Below are positions 42,295-49,916 of a stretch of DNA of 55,631 bases, one piece after another (position 1 is the first letter of the stretch; every line of letters begins with the position of its first letter). The stretch comes from Clostridiales bacterium (GTDB lineage: Bacteria > Bacillota > Clostridia > Lachnospirales > Lachnospiraceae): assembly GCA_029007845.1 (NCBI GenBank), contig JAQXIP010000020.1:1-55631 (forward strand), read 5' to 3'. Under the pieces are notes generated by a model, which was not told the origin of the DNA, made no database searches, and saw nothing but the letters and a program-made list of their open reading frames with translations. The translations under genes were made by a program, and so were the position numbers.

Positions 42295-42510
42295 GTAACA
42301 GTTCAGCCGTGACGAGCGCACAGCCGCCGAAAGCACGCAGAATATCAGGTACCATGAAATATCCCTTTGAACACGTCGGCACTTGGTTTTGCGTTTTTTG
42401 CAAAACCTTAGTACCGCTACGTGTTCAACGGAGCGAAAGCGGGTATTTCATGGTACCTGATATTCTGCATGCTTCCTGCGGCTGTGCGCTCGTTACGGCT
42501 GAACGGTTAC
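42295..42510. repeat. 216-bp palindromic dispersed repeat, copy B
   Basis: This copy has the same length and orientation as copy A at 23228-23443, with about 11 substitutions. The outer GTAACAGTTCAGCCG and CGGCTGAACGGTTAC termini, the CAGAATATCAGGTACCATG arm and the GGTTTTGC/GCAAAACC apex are kept; the apex stem here is one pair longer than in copy A. It lies 34 bp after the ABC ATPase stop and just before the scpA promoter. No target-site duplication or transposase is visible. Confidence 0.92.
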
Positions 42511-42544
42511 AATAGAAGATACTGATAGCAGTATCCAGCTAAAG

Positions 42545-43417
42545 TCATTCAAAGTAATACAGATATAAATCTTCAAGATTTGGTTTTACTGTTCTTCCTT
42601 TCAATCCAGACTGGAAAAGCTCTTTCCGATCCGGCACAACACAGCGCACAACAATCTGTCCATTATCATGTGATAAACCACTTATACGATAATGCTGCGA
42701 CAAATAATTCTTTCCATTTTCATCCGTTTCCACCTCCACAACCTTTTCCTCTAAGGTCTCCAACAATTTTACCGGATTATCTTTTGCCAACAATTTTCCA
42801 TCTTTTAACATCAAAATCTCTTTTGAGATAAACTCAACATCAGAAACCACATGAGTAGCAATCAGAATGATCCTCTCCTCTGCAAGATCACTGATAAAAT
42901 TACGGATACGGATGCGTTCTCTTGGATCAAGTCCCGTTGTTGGTTCGTCCAGAATCAGTACCCTTGGATCTCCAAGCAGAGCCTGGGCAAGCAGCACTCT
43001 CTGACGCATTCCGCCAGAAAATGAACCAACTGGTTCCTTTCGATGCTCTGTAAGATTCACTTTTGACAAAAGGATGTCTGCTTCTTTTTTTGCATTTTTT
43101 CTGCTGATTCCTTTTAAGCCTCCCATATAAACTAAAAATGCCCTGGCCGAAAAGTCTTCGTAGAATCCCTGTTGCTGTGGCATATATCCCACTAGCCTTC
43201 GGAAGTCCTTCCCCATATCCAGAATATCTTTTCCATCATATAAAATTGCCCCTCCATCCCTCTTTATATTGTCGGTAAGCAGATTCATCAATGTACTTTT
43301 TCCTGCTCCATTCGGTCCAAGCAAACCATAAATTCCTGGTTCCAGCACAAGGCTCAGGTTATCCAGTGCTTTTTTCTTTCCATACTGCTTTGTCACATTC
43401 TGCAATTCCAGTTTCAT
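42545..43417 (-). CDS. ABC transporter ATP-binding protein (ABC-2 exporter type)
   Basis: A 290-residue ATPase with Walker A GPNGAGKST (34-42), signature FSGGMRQR, and Walker B VLILDEPTTGLDP, plus the His-loop IATHVVSD. The C-terminal 70 residues form an accessory domain (VEVETDENGKNY). It belongs to the CcmA/BcrA-like group of exporters and bacitracin/bacteriocin resistance pumps. The start is the ATG at 43415-43417 preceded by AGAGGAG; the longer frame overlaps the end of the permease. It is the last gene of the agr-linked cluster and presumably energises the permease directly upstream. Confidence 0.93.
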   Translation of the reverse strand: MKLELQNVTKQYGKKKALDNLSLVLEPGIYGLLGPNGAGKSTLMNLLTDNIKRDGGAILYDGKDILDMGKDFRRLVGYMPQQQGFYEDFSARAFLVYMGGLKGISRKNAKKEADILLSKVNLTEHRKEPVGSFSGGMRQRVLLAQALLGDPRVLILDEPTTGLDPRERIRIRNFISDLAEERIILIATHVVSDVEFISKEILMLKDGKLLAKDNPVKLLETLEEKVVEVETDENGKNYLSQHYRISGLSHDNGQIVVRCVVPDRKELFQSGLKGRTVKPNLEDLYLYYFE

Positions 43418-43437
43418 TCTTAATTCTCCTCTTCTCA

Positions 43438-45738
43438 CTATGGTTTTTTCCCATTCTTTGATATTCGGTATCCGGTTATACCCAGTAATACAGATGCAGC
43501 TGACATTACCAAAACCGCTTTTATCCACCCATAGGATTCTGCTTCAAAAAGATGTAGTCCAACTGCCCCACATGGCACAGTTAACGACACCGTTCTGAAC
43601 AGTTCAATTCCGGTAATATATAGTGCCCCAGGGATGCACACCAGCAGCAAGGAAACGGGCAGTGCATTTTTCTGCGGCAGAAACACGGAAAGACAAACAA
43701 CACTGACTGACACACACACAAACAAGAGTAAGCGCACAAAAAGCAGAACAGCCAGATAGAATCCAATGCTTACATCTACCTGTACATTTCCATATTCCTC
43801 CAGACTCTGCACTGCTGCACCCAGTCCCGTAATACCATATACCTGACTGACATAATAAAAATGACTTGCCGCCTCCAATAGGCACATTCCGCCAGAGACA
43901 ACAGACACTGCCACACACTTAGAGGCAAATATCCTACCACGTCCTTTTTCTGTAGACCGAAACAGATTTAATGTTTTACATTTCTTCTCATACAACATTA
44001 CCCCTGTTGATAAAACTGTAATCATAAACAATAATTCCAGCATACGGACATTCAGAATATCCTGGTCATCTTTATCTAATAAATGGTAGTAACCAGACGG
44101 GTTTATCAGTTCCACGTTTTTTCCCATCCTTTTCTGCCCTTCCAGATAAGAAATGTGCTTTTTTAAAATACGGACTGCTTCTTCCAGATCTGCACACGCG
44201 TCCACACGGTAACCCGCTTCTTCCAGTTCCTCTTGACTACATATTCCCTCTTTATATTTTTTCTTATAATCCATATAATAATTTCTGGCATCCTGCACCG
44301 TCTCTGAGGATTGTTTTACATATTCATAAATTCCCGTGTCCTGGTCTTCGGGAAGTGTGCCTCCATATGTGTCATATACCTCATTTAAGATGCTTTCCAC
44401 ACTACTGTACTGAATCATCCTGTCCGTCGAAAAGAAACCGGAACAAAGATAACCTGCCAGTATCAGAACCAGAAAACCCTTCTGCGGAATGAGAAGCTTA
44501 TATAATTCCACACCCGTGGAATTAAGATACTGCGGCACCCCACACAAAAATGTGCCCGCCTTTTTTTTCATATTATCCGCAATGGCTGCCAGTCTTCCAG
44601 ACCGACCTACGGGACGCTTTTTCTGCCCACATATACAGATTCCCGTCCCCACTGATATTAGCAGCATAACAAGGAACATACTTTCCATCGAAAACAATCC
44701 TACTGCCCTTCCAAAAACATTCACATTTCGGTATTCTGCCATCCATCGGAACGGCTCCAGCATATTCCATAAATTCAGATCATGAAGTAATACTAGTCTG
44801 CTCTGTGGTGTAATAAAACGCCAAAGACTGTATTCTACGGCATATACGATACCGGAAGCCAGCATGGCTGCAGTATGGTTTCTGAATAAAGCAAAGAAAA
44901 ACCATATTGCCATAACGGATGCAACTGCCCCCAAGCAATGTACAATCGAATAAAATACCAGGTAACCACCAACTGTCATTCCCGGGATACATATTCCTGA
45001 CAAGGAAGCAACCGACTGAACAGTCCGCGATAAGGAGTCCGCTCCGCCAAAGAAAAACAGATTCAAAAATATCCGTTCTGCATACAGCATACTCCCCACA
45101 AGCAATCCAGAAAGAACCAGAAGCACAATCCGCCGAAATGATAGTTTCCCGCGCCCTTCCGGTGTAGCATACACTACATAGGAGAATCCGTTTACTACTT
45201 CCTGCTGAAAATCAAAGACCAAGAATAGAAGAAACACACACACAAGAATCTGGCAAGAAACCTGTCCGGCTATACGGTCAACTATGCCGTCCGCACCCAT
45301 GCTGAGCACGGTATCCTTTACTTTACCATAGTCTTTTGCTGTCTTTATTACATTACTCATTGAAAAACGGCTCCTGTTAAAAACACAAAGACTGCTCATG
45401 GACTGCTGCCTCTTTTGGATTTGTTCCACAGAATCGCGATAACCGGCTAAATATACCGCCTGATCCTTCAGTTCATAGAATGCCATCAACTTTTCTGGCA
45501 TCCATGTGTTTCCTTCCAGCGCAGCCTCTTTTTCCATCTCTACGTTGACCTGTTCTGGTGTCATACCCTTATATTGTTTTAAAAATTCCTGTTCATACCG
45601 GTTCTGTGCAAGTCGGTCGATTCCCAGCTTCTTATCATCCATAACCGTTTCTTTTAGAAAAAGAAACGCATTGGCCAAAATAAGCAGCCCAATAAACATA
45701 ACCATTTTTTTCCGGCAAAAAACTCTTCTGCATTCCAT
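43438..45738 (-). CDS. Large ABC-2-like permease with internal duplication
   Basis: A 766-residue membrane protein with about twelve helices. It looks like two related halves: each begins with a membrane helix after a basic start (residues 12-30 and 413-436), has a large external loop of about 130 residues, and later a positively charged intracellular loop, ATPEGRGK at 191-198 and STEKGRGR at 595-602, 404 residues apart. This suggests fusion of two ABC-2-type half-permeases, so one polypeptide could form the whole channel. RBS GAGGGAAG. It probably exports, or gives immunity to, the secreted product encoded upstream. No known family is certain. Confidence 0.85.
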   Translation of the reverse strand: MECRRVFCRKKMVMFIGLLILANAFLFLKETVMDDKKLGIDRLAQNRYEQEFLKQYKGMTPEQVNVEMEKEAALEGNTWMPEKLMAFYELKDQAVYLAGYRDSVEQIQKRQQSMSSLCVFNRSRFSMSNVIKTAKDYGKVKDTVLSMGADGIVDRIAGQVSCQILVCVFLLFLVFDFQQEVVNGFSYVVYATPEGRGKLSFRRIVLLVLSGLLVGSMLYAERIFLNLFFFGGADSLSRTVQSVASLSGICIPGMTVGGYLVFYSIVHCLGAVASVMAIWFFFALFRNHTAAMLASGIVYAVEYSLWRFITPQSRLVLLHDLNLWNMLEPFRWMAEYRNVNVFGRAVGLFSMESMFLVMLLISVGTGICICGQKKRPVGRSGRLAAIADNMKKKAGTFLCGVPQYLNSTGVELYKLLIPQKGFLVLILAGYLCSGFFSTDRMIQYSSVESILNEVYDTYGGTLPEDQDTGIYEYVKQSSETVQDARNYYMDYKKKYKEGICSQEELEEAGYRVDACADLEEAVRILKKHISYLEGQKRMGKNVELINPSGYYHLLDKDDQDILNVRMLELLFMITVLSTGVMLYEKKCKTLNLFRSTEKGRGRIFASKCVAVSVVSGGMCLLEAASHFYYVSQVYGITGLGAAVQSLEEYGNVQVDVSIGFYLAVLLFVRLLLFVCVSVSVVCLSVFLPQKNALPVSLLLVCIPGALYITGIELFRTVSLTVPCGAVGLHLFEAESYGWIKAVLVMSAASVLLGITGYRISKNGKKP

Positions 45739-45747
45739 GTCTTCCCT

Positions 45748-46875
45748 CTATTCTTCTATCTCCAGCATGTTCCATTCCTGTTTTCCTGTACCAATCTGTT
45801 TTTTATCAAACCTTTTAATCACTTTTCCATTCTCACCAGACTGTTCTGCAAATAGGTAATCCATTCCACCAAAATAGCAAGTATCATCCGCAGGTAACGA
45901 TATATGGTCTATCTCTTTAAACTTTTTATCCCAGACAATAATTTCCCGTTCTTTTGTTGGATTTTCATCAAACGCCATAAATGCCTGTGTATCCCCGTAT
46001 ATATATGTTCCATCATAAGACAGATACATCTTGCCTTCTGGCCATACTTCCTGGCTTGTCCCTTTTTCCGTATCATATGCAACAATACTTGAACCTGTGT
46101 CCCCATAGATGATCCCGTCTACAATTACAAAATCTTTTATGAGATTTTCTACGGCAGTCTCTGTTTTTCCTGTTCTAATATTATATTTGTACAGGTTTCC
46201 CCTGCATCCGTTCCCCTGCTTGTCCTCATATGTGATTGCCTGAAAATAGACATTATCTCCCTGGGCTTTCATGCGGTAAATGTCTACTCCCAGTCCTTTC
46301 ACCAAAGCGGCCTCTTCCACCTTCGCATTTTTCCTGCAGGGTACACGGTATACTTTTTCTGTACGCTCCTCCAGAGTCGAAATATTTCTCAACACATAAT
46401 ATATGGAACCTTTGTGTACAATGAAATTGGCAAACATATCCTCACCTTCAGCCTTATAGAGATTACATAATTCCTCCCTTGAAGAACCATCCGGCGTAAT
46501 CCGATATAATACATATTGCCCTTTGTCTTTTGCAGAACGTCCTATCCGATAAATATAACGATCCGCACATTGAAAACTGGCAGCAAAGCTGCTGTCGGGA
46601 AAATAGGCATTACATTCATCTGAATTATGCGTGCATTCCGGCTTATTGCATAACGGCATAGCCATATCTGTTTCTGTGTCATAGAAATCCATGATTCCCG
46701 GCTTATTAGGATCCGGGAAATAGTAACCATTTTCCATTCGCTGAAGATACTCCGTCTGATAAAAACTTTGATCAAAGCTGTCACCTTCTGTTTCCAACTG
46801 CTGCCCTTCTGACTGACAGCCTGTCAATAAGAAAAATGATAACAAGAAAACAAAACATAGTTTTTTGTAGTTCAA
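45748..46875 (-). CDS. Lipoprotein with beta-propeller-like repeats (DUF5050-like)
   Basis: The protein starts with a lipoprotein signal (MNYKKLCFVFLLSFFLLTGC, lipid Cys at residue 20). The mature domain has repeated YRI..DG.. and FVIVDGIIYGD type strands, which resemble DUF5050 or WD-like propellers. A Cys/His cluster (MPLCNKPECTHNSDECNAYFP) near residues 76-96 could bind a metal. I use the TTG at 46873-46875 as start, because GGAGGTGG lies 5 nt before it; the ATG 15 bp upstream has none. It lies between the small secreted protein and the permease, so it may act as an immunity or substrate-capture protein. Confidence 0.8.
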   Translation of the reverse strand: MNYKKLCFVFLLSFFLLTGCQSEGQQLETEGDSFDQSFYQTEYLQRMENGYYFPDPNKPGIMDFYDTETDMAMPLCNKPECTHNSDECNAYFPDSSFAASFQCADRYIYRIGRSAKDKGQYVLYRITPDGSSREELCNLYKAEGEDMFANFIVHKGSIYYVLRNISTLEERTEKVYRVPCRKNAKVEEAALVKGLGVDIYRMKAQGDNVYFQAITYEDKQGNGCRGNLYKYNIRTGKTETAVENLIKDFVIVDGIIYGDTGSSIVAYDTEKGTSQEVWPEGKMYLSYDGTYIYGDTQAFMAFDENPTKEREIIVWDKKFKEIDHISLPADDTCYFGGMDYLFAEQSGENGKVIKRFDKKQIGTGKQEWNMLEIEE

Positions 46876-46890
46876 ATTCTCCACCTCCAT

Positions 46891-46917
46891 AAGGGGGAAA
46901 TAAATATCTTCCCCCTT
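46891..46917 (-). terminator. Strong intercistronic hairpin, partial terminator or mRNA stabiliser
   Basis: AAGGGGGAA (46891-46899) and TTCCCCCTT (46909-46917) form a perfect 9-bp GC-rich stem with a 9-nt loop, between the 150-residue secreted protein gene and the lipoprotein. It has no T tract and ends directly before the lipoprotein ribosome binding site. It is the kind of hairpin that protects a highly expressed structural gene mRNA and lowers expression of the transporter genes behind it. Confidence 0.65.
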
Positions 46918-46980
46918 TAAAATATAATTATTTCACACTCAGTTATGCGAATATCTCTCTAAAAATATAGCATCAAGCTA

Positions 46981-47433
46981 TTACAGCACAGTTGTGGTTG
47001 CAACCAAGCTTCCGTTCCGATATCCATGTAATGTTCCTGAATTATATGAATATCCTGTTGATGCATTCCTCATTCCACTAATATGTGTTGCACCTGTATG
47101 AGAACCCTCACTACCACCCTCTGCAAGGACATATCCTTTTTTGGATGTAGACGCTCCTGTTTGCGGATGAATTTCTTTGTAATCCAAAGTCATAACCATA
47201 TATGAACTTTGTGCCACTTGAAAATCACCTGACATAGTAGTTTTATTTGAATTATAGTTTCCCGTTAAACTTACTGCTCCATATGGAACAATTGCCGATG
47301 ACATTTCCGTTTCTTGAATCGTCTCCTGTGAATTTGTATCCGCCGCCAAAGCCACATTTTCTGATCCAAATGGTACAATTACTACTGCCAGTACAAATCC
47401 TGCTGCCAAAACTTTTTTTAATCTTTTTTTCAT
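46981..47433 (-). CDS. Small secreted protein, candidate bacteriocin-like effector or surface factor
   Basis: The 150-residue protein has a clear Sec signal (KKRLKKVLAAGFVLAVVIVP, cleavage after ALA at 30). The mature 120 residues have no Cys and are rich in Gly, Ser, Thr and Tyr (GSEGSHTGATHISGM, YSYNSGTLHGYRNGS), as in beta-sandwich secreted proteins. I do not recognise a family; a faint resemblance to lactococcin-972-type bacteriocins is only in composition and context. It lies between agrD and a transporter-lipoprotein pair, with AAGGAG before ATG. It may be the main output of the agr system. Confidence 0.7.
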   Translation of the reverse strand: MKKRLKKVLAAGFVLAVVIVPFGSENVALAADTNSQETIQETEMSSAIVPYGAVSLTGNYNSNKTTMSGDFQVAQSSYMVMTLDYKEIHPQTGASTSKKGYVLAEGGSEGSHTGATHISGMRNASTGYSYNSGTLHGYRNGSLVATTTVL

Positions 47434-47497
47434 AACTCATTTCTCCTTGTAAAATTTGTTTATAGGTTCTCCTTTTCTCTGACTGTATTATGTAACA

Positions 47498-47632
47498 TCA
47501 TGCATAAAATACAGCGCATTGTCTTTCCATTCTTTTTTTTGCCCTTCCTCCTTTGCATAATTCATTTTGAATCATCCAGCTTAACTTTCTCAGCCCTCCG
47601 ATTCCTCTTATTAAAAATTCCTTCAGTTTCAT
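47498..47632 (-). CDS. Possible small cationic peptide ORF downstream of agrD
   Basis: The frame encodes 44 residues starting MKLKEFLIRGIGGLRKL, 11 bp after the agrD stop. The first 25 residues could form an amphipathic helix, like phenol-soluble modulins or delta-toxin, and the rest is basic (KGGRAKKRMERQ). The ribosome binding site is poor, and nothing else supports translation. An imperfect stem-loop (CTGTATT / AATACAG, 47483-47514) overlaps its end. Confidence 0.22.
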   Translation of the reverse strand: MKLKEFLIRGIGGLRKLSWMIQNELCKGGRAKKRMERQCAVFYA

Positions 47633-47643
47633 GAACAGAACTT

Positions 47644-47799
47644 TTAATCTCTTTCTTTTTTCGGCTTCTGCCGCAAATACTCCAACATAGCATCTGGTGC
47701 TTTCTTTTCATATGTCCACGGAAATAAACTTCTATGAACCGTAGTTCCCGCCACTTTTTTTGCTGTTCTTACAAGCAATCCTGCCGCTGTCTTTTTCAT
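47644..47799 (-). CDS. agrD: AgrD-like cyclic lactone autoinducer precursor with Ser in the ring position
   Basis: A 51-residue peptide in the AgrD position, 29 bp after agrB, with GAAGGGTGAG before the ATG. Its layout fits AgrD: an amphipathic basic leader (KKTAAGLLVRTAKKVAG), a short core (HRSLFPW) and a charged C-terminal recognition tail (TYEKKAPDAMLEYLR) resembling the YEPKxPxxL tail seen in clostridial AgrD. There is no Cys anywhere. Ser24 stands where the ring Cys is expected, so cyclisation of S24-LFP-W28 would give a five-residue serine lactone. A serine ring is known from Staphylococcus intermedius. Ring and cleavage sites are inferred. Confidence 0.8.
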   Translation of the reverse strand: MKKTAAGLLVRTAKKVAGTTVHRSLFPWTYEKKAPDAMLEYLRQKPKKERD

Positions 47800-47828
47800 A
47801 TTGCTCACCCTTCTCCTCCTCCTTCATT

Positions 47829-48383
47829 TCAGATTCTTTTATAATTGATAGGTAATAAGGTAATTACCTCAATTACGATCGCTGACAAACACATCCATGC
47901 CAAACGCACATCCGGAATAAAGCATATGCAAGCCCCTTCAAAAATGATCCACACACATGCACCGGTTCTTTTTTTCTTTCTCGTTTCCTCACCGATGCTG
48001 GGATTTTGGGTGGAAGGAAACGGTGCATACAGTGCCACCAGAATCACACATACTAGCCAGATGACTACCATTGTTTGTCTCCCAAAGGTTCGCAATCCTT
48101 CCGAACCAAATACGGATACGATACAAGTTAGAAGCATAAAGAGAAAACATCCAATACTTGTTTTGCAGTGTTTTCCTCCTGCCCATATACGGAGACTGCA
48201 AAAAAACAACAGCACAACTACAAATTCTGTCCACTTCCCCAGAAAGATTCCTGTTATCATGAGTCCTAAAAGCTTTAACACACTGTCAGCGCACATCTCC
48301 AGACCAAAACGAACTGTTTCCCGTTCGCCCGGCAAGAAATCGACCTCGGATTCACACCAGTCTATTATCTTTTCCCATAACAT
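47829..48383 (-). CDS. agrB: AgrB accessory gene regulator protease
   Basis: AgrB cleaves the C-terminal tail of AgrD and closes the lactone ring. The 184-residue membrane protein has the family motif RIWAGGKHCKTSIGC, with catalytic His72 and Cys79, amid about five helices. I set the start at the ATG at 48381-48383, preceded by GAGGGTGAG; a longer frame begins directly against the -10 box of the promoter and is excluded. Its stop is 29 bp before agrD. It is transcribed divergently from agrC-agrA, behind two LytTR-type boxes. Confidence 0.92.
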   Translation of the reverse strand: MLWEKIIDWCESEVDFLPGERETVRFGLEMCADSVLKLLGLMITGIFLGKWTEFVVVLLFFCSLRIWAGGKHCKTSIGCFLFMLLTCIVSVFGSEGLRTFGRQTMVVIWLVCVILVALYAPFPSTQNPSIGEETRKKKRTGACVWIIFEGACICFIPDVRLAWMCLSAIVIEVITLLPINYKRI

Positions 48384-48425
48384 AAAATCAAACTCACCCT
48401 CTTTCGATACAAGACTAACACATTT

Positions 48426-48454
48426 TTTATACATATCTACATTTTTTTCCTGAA
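48426..48454 (-). promoter_or_regulatory. Candidate agrBD promoter with weak -35
   Basis: On the minus strand TATAAA (48426-48431) lies 17 bp from TTCAGG (48449-48454), which overlaps the downstream LytTR box. A weak -35 box touched by an activator site is the pattern expected for an activated promoter, as in the staphylococcal agr promoters. Confidence 0.55.
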
Positions 48455-48479
48455 CGTTGGCAAATCCTGCCTAAGCGTT
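48450..48479 (-). promoter_or_regulatory. Pair of LytTR/AgrA-type binding boxes
   Basis: AACGCTTAG (48471-48479) and AACGTTCAG (48450-48458), both on the minus strand, are separated by exactly 12 bp, so they lie on the same helix face (21-bp period). The AgrA direct-repeat pattern is 9 bp boxes like ACAGTTAAG with a 12-bp spacer; seven of nine bases agree between these two boxes. The promoter-proximal box fits the loose consensus fully, and the distal one has one change (GCT for GTT). They lie directly upstream of agrBD, which supports positive feedback. Confidence 0.6.
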
Positions 48480-48486
48480 AGTAAAT

Positions 48487-48523
48487 TGGTTATTTTGAAT
48501 AACCATCTTTTCTTTTTTAATAT
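48487..48523 (+). promoter_or_regulatory. Candidate agrC promoter with an overlapping palindrome
   Basis: TTGAAT (48495-48500), 17 bp, TAATAT (48518-48523) on the plus strand, 74 bp before the agrC ATG. The -35 box lies within TGGTTATT-ttg-AATAACCA (48487-48505), a perfect 8-bp inverted repeat. The repeat could be an operator for another regulator, because LytTR proteins normally use direct repeats. Confidence 0.5.
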
Positions 48524-48596
48524 ATTGTGTTATGATTAGAAAAACATGAATTTTTTTTATTGTTTTAAACGAAGACAAAAGAAGGAGTACCGTATC

Positions 48597-49913
48597 ATGA
48601 GTATTTCCATGAAAATTGTTACCATATTATCCCTATTTGTACTGGCTGGCACCATTGACCTGCTTTTGCTTCCTCCCATCAGGAAAAAGACAAAACTGAT
48701 CTTGTATGCCTACCTATTCACTACAGCCTGTTTCGGTTCCAACTTCTTCGGTTATGTCACTGCAGGTGTCATGCTGACAGGAGCCTTGCTAATTCTTTTT
48801 TATTCTCATGAACGCTTTTTTATCTGGAACATGATTCTTGTACTTGTAAGCTGGTTATGGAGTGTACTGATAGATTATGGTGTTTCCATTCTGGAGCGGT
48901 GTATGGGATATGATTATGCAATGATTTATGCGTCCAACTGGCTTCCATGGCTTCACTTTACAATGACTGCTCTTTTCTCCCTTTTCCCCGCCTATATTCT
49001 TGGGAGAACACTCCGCCAGAAGCTGGCCACAAATCCGGGATTAATTCCTGACAGGCAGCTAAAAGCACTTCTGCTCGAAACGATTCTCTGCGCCGGAATC
49101 TTTGTCTGCTATATCTACTGGGGAAGTTTTTCCGGATTTTCCACTGCTGCGCTGATTTTTAATGGTATTTTGTTCTTATGTTTTATTCTGGTGAATCTTT
49201 TTCTTTACATGAACTTGTATCAGCTGTTGAAAGAAAATCAGGAGCTGGCATTAAGAAACCAGGCTCAGGAGTCGCTTCGGGAATACACCACACAATTGGA
49301 GAGCCACTATCAGGAGATGCGGCGGTTCCGCCATGATTATATGAATATCCTTGCCACACTGGGCGGATACATCAATAATGGCGATCTAGACCGCCTAAAG
49401 GTCTTTTTTGATGAGAAAATTATGAAGGCAGGTAATTCGCTAGTAGATAAAAATGCGGTAATTGGACGTTTAAGCCAGATTGAAGTCTTAGAAATCAAAG
49501 GGATTTTTTATACGAAATGCATTGAAGCAATGAACCGGCAGATTGATGTCTCTTTGGAATTAACCGAAACTATCCGGCAGATTCCCACCGATCTTCTGGC
49601 ACTTTCCCGGATTCTTGGAATCTATCTGGATAATGCCATTGAAGCTGCTGAGAATTCCGCAGAAAAATTCCTGCTTCTGGCAGTTTATACCAAAAATCAT
49701 CAAATCATTTTCCATATTGAGAACAGCACACCTCCCCTTAGTGTTCCATTAGAACAGCTTTACCAGCAAGGTTTTTCCACCAAGAATGGGCATAATGGAC
49801 TGGGACTTACCAATGCGAGGCTTCTTTTGGAACAACATCCAGATATCCATGTTATAACCGAGCAAAAAGACACCCGTTTCATACAGACGATTGCCGTCCA
49901 GAAAGGAGACTAA
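48597..49913 (+). CDS. agrC: AgrC-type sensor histidine kinase
   Basis: The 438-residue kinase has an N-terminal region of about six membrane helices (residues 5-210) that should bind the autoinducer outside the cell. The phosphorylated His is His246 in RRFRHDYMNILA, the HPK10 motif shared with AgrC and ComD; the N box is DNAIEAA (Asn346) and the G box is NGLGLTNARLLL. The start is the ATG at 48597 with AAGGAG 9 nt upstream; an ATG 51 bp before has none. The gene is divergent from agrBD and is followed by agrA after 3 bp. A two-step phosphorelay to the LytTR regulator is expected. Confidence 0.93.
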   Translation: MSISMKIVTILSLFVLAGTIDLLLLPPIRKKTKLILYAYLFTTACFGSNFFGYVTAGVMLTGALLILFYSHERFFIWNMILVLVSWLWSVLIDYGVSILERCMGYDYAMIYASNWLPWLHFTMTALFSLFPAYILGRTLRQKLATNPGLIPDRQLKALLLETILCAGIFVCYIYWGSFSGFSTAALIFNGILFLCFILVNLFLYMNLYQLLKENQELALRNQAQESLREYTTQLESHYQEMRRFRHDYMNILATLGGYINNGDLDRLKVFFDEKIMKAGNSLVDKNAVIGRLSQIEVLEIKGIFYTKCIEAMNRQIDVSLELTETIRQIPTDLLALSRILGIYLDNAIEAAENSAEKFLLLAVYTKNHQIIFHIENSTPPLSVPLEQLYQQGFSTKNGHNGLGLTNARLLLEQHPDIHVITEQKDTRFIQTIAVQKGD

Positions 49914-49916
49914 AAA

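Noticed and set aside
46981-47433. Lactococcin 972 family bacteriocin
   Set aside because: Composition and transporter neighbours fit, but I cannot align a family signature, and the mature part is longer than in known members.
47582-47600. Single AgrA-like box AAAGTTAAG between agrD and the secreted-protein gene
   Set aside because: There is no second box 21 bp away on either side, so it is not a credible LytTR site on its own.
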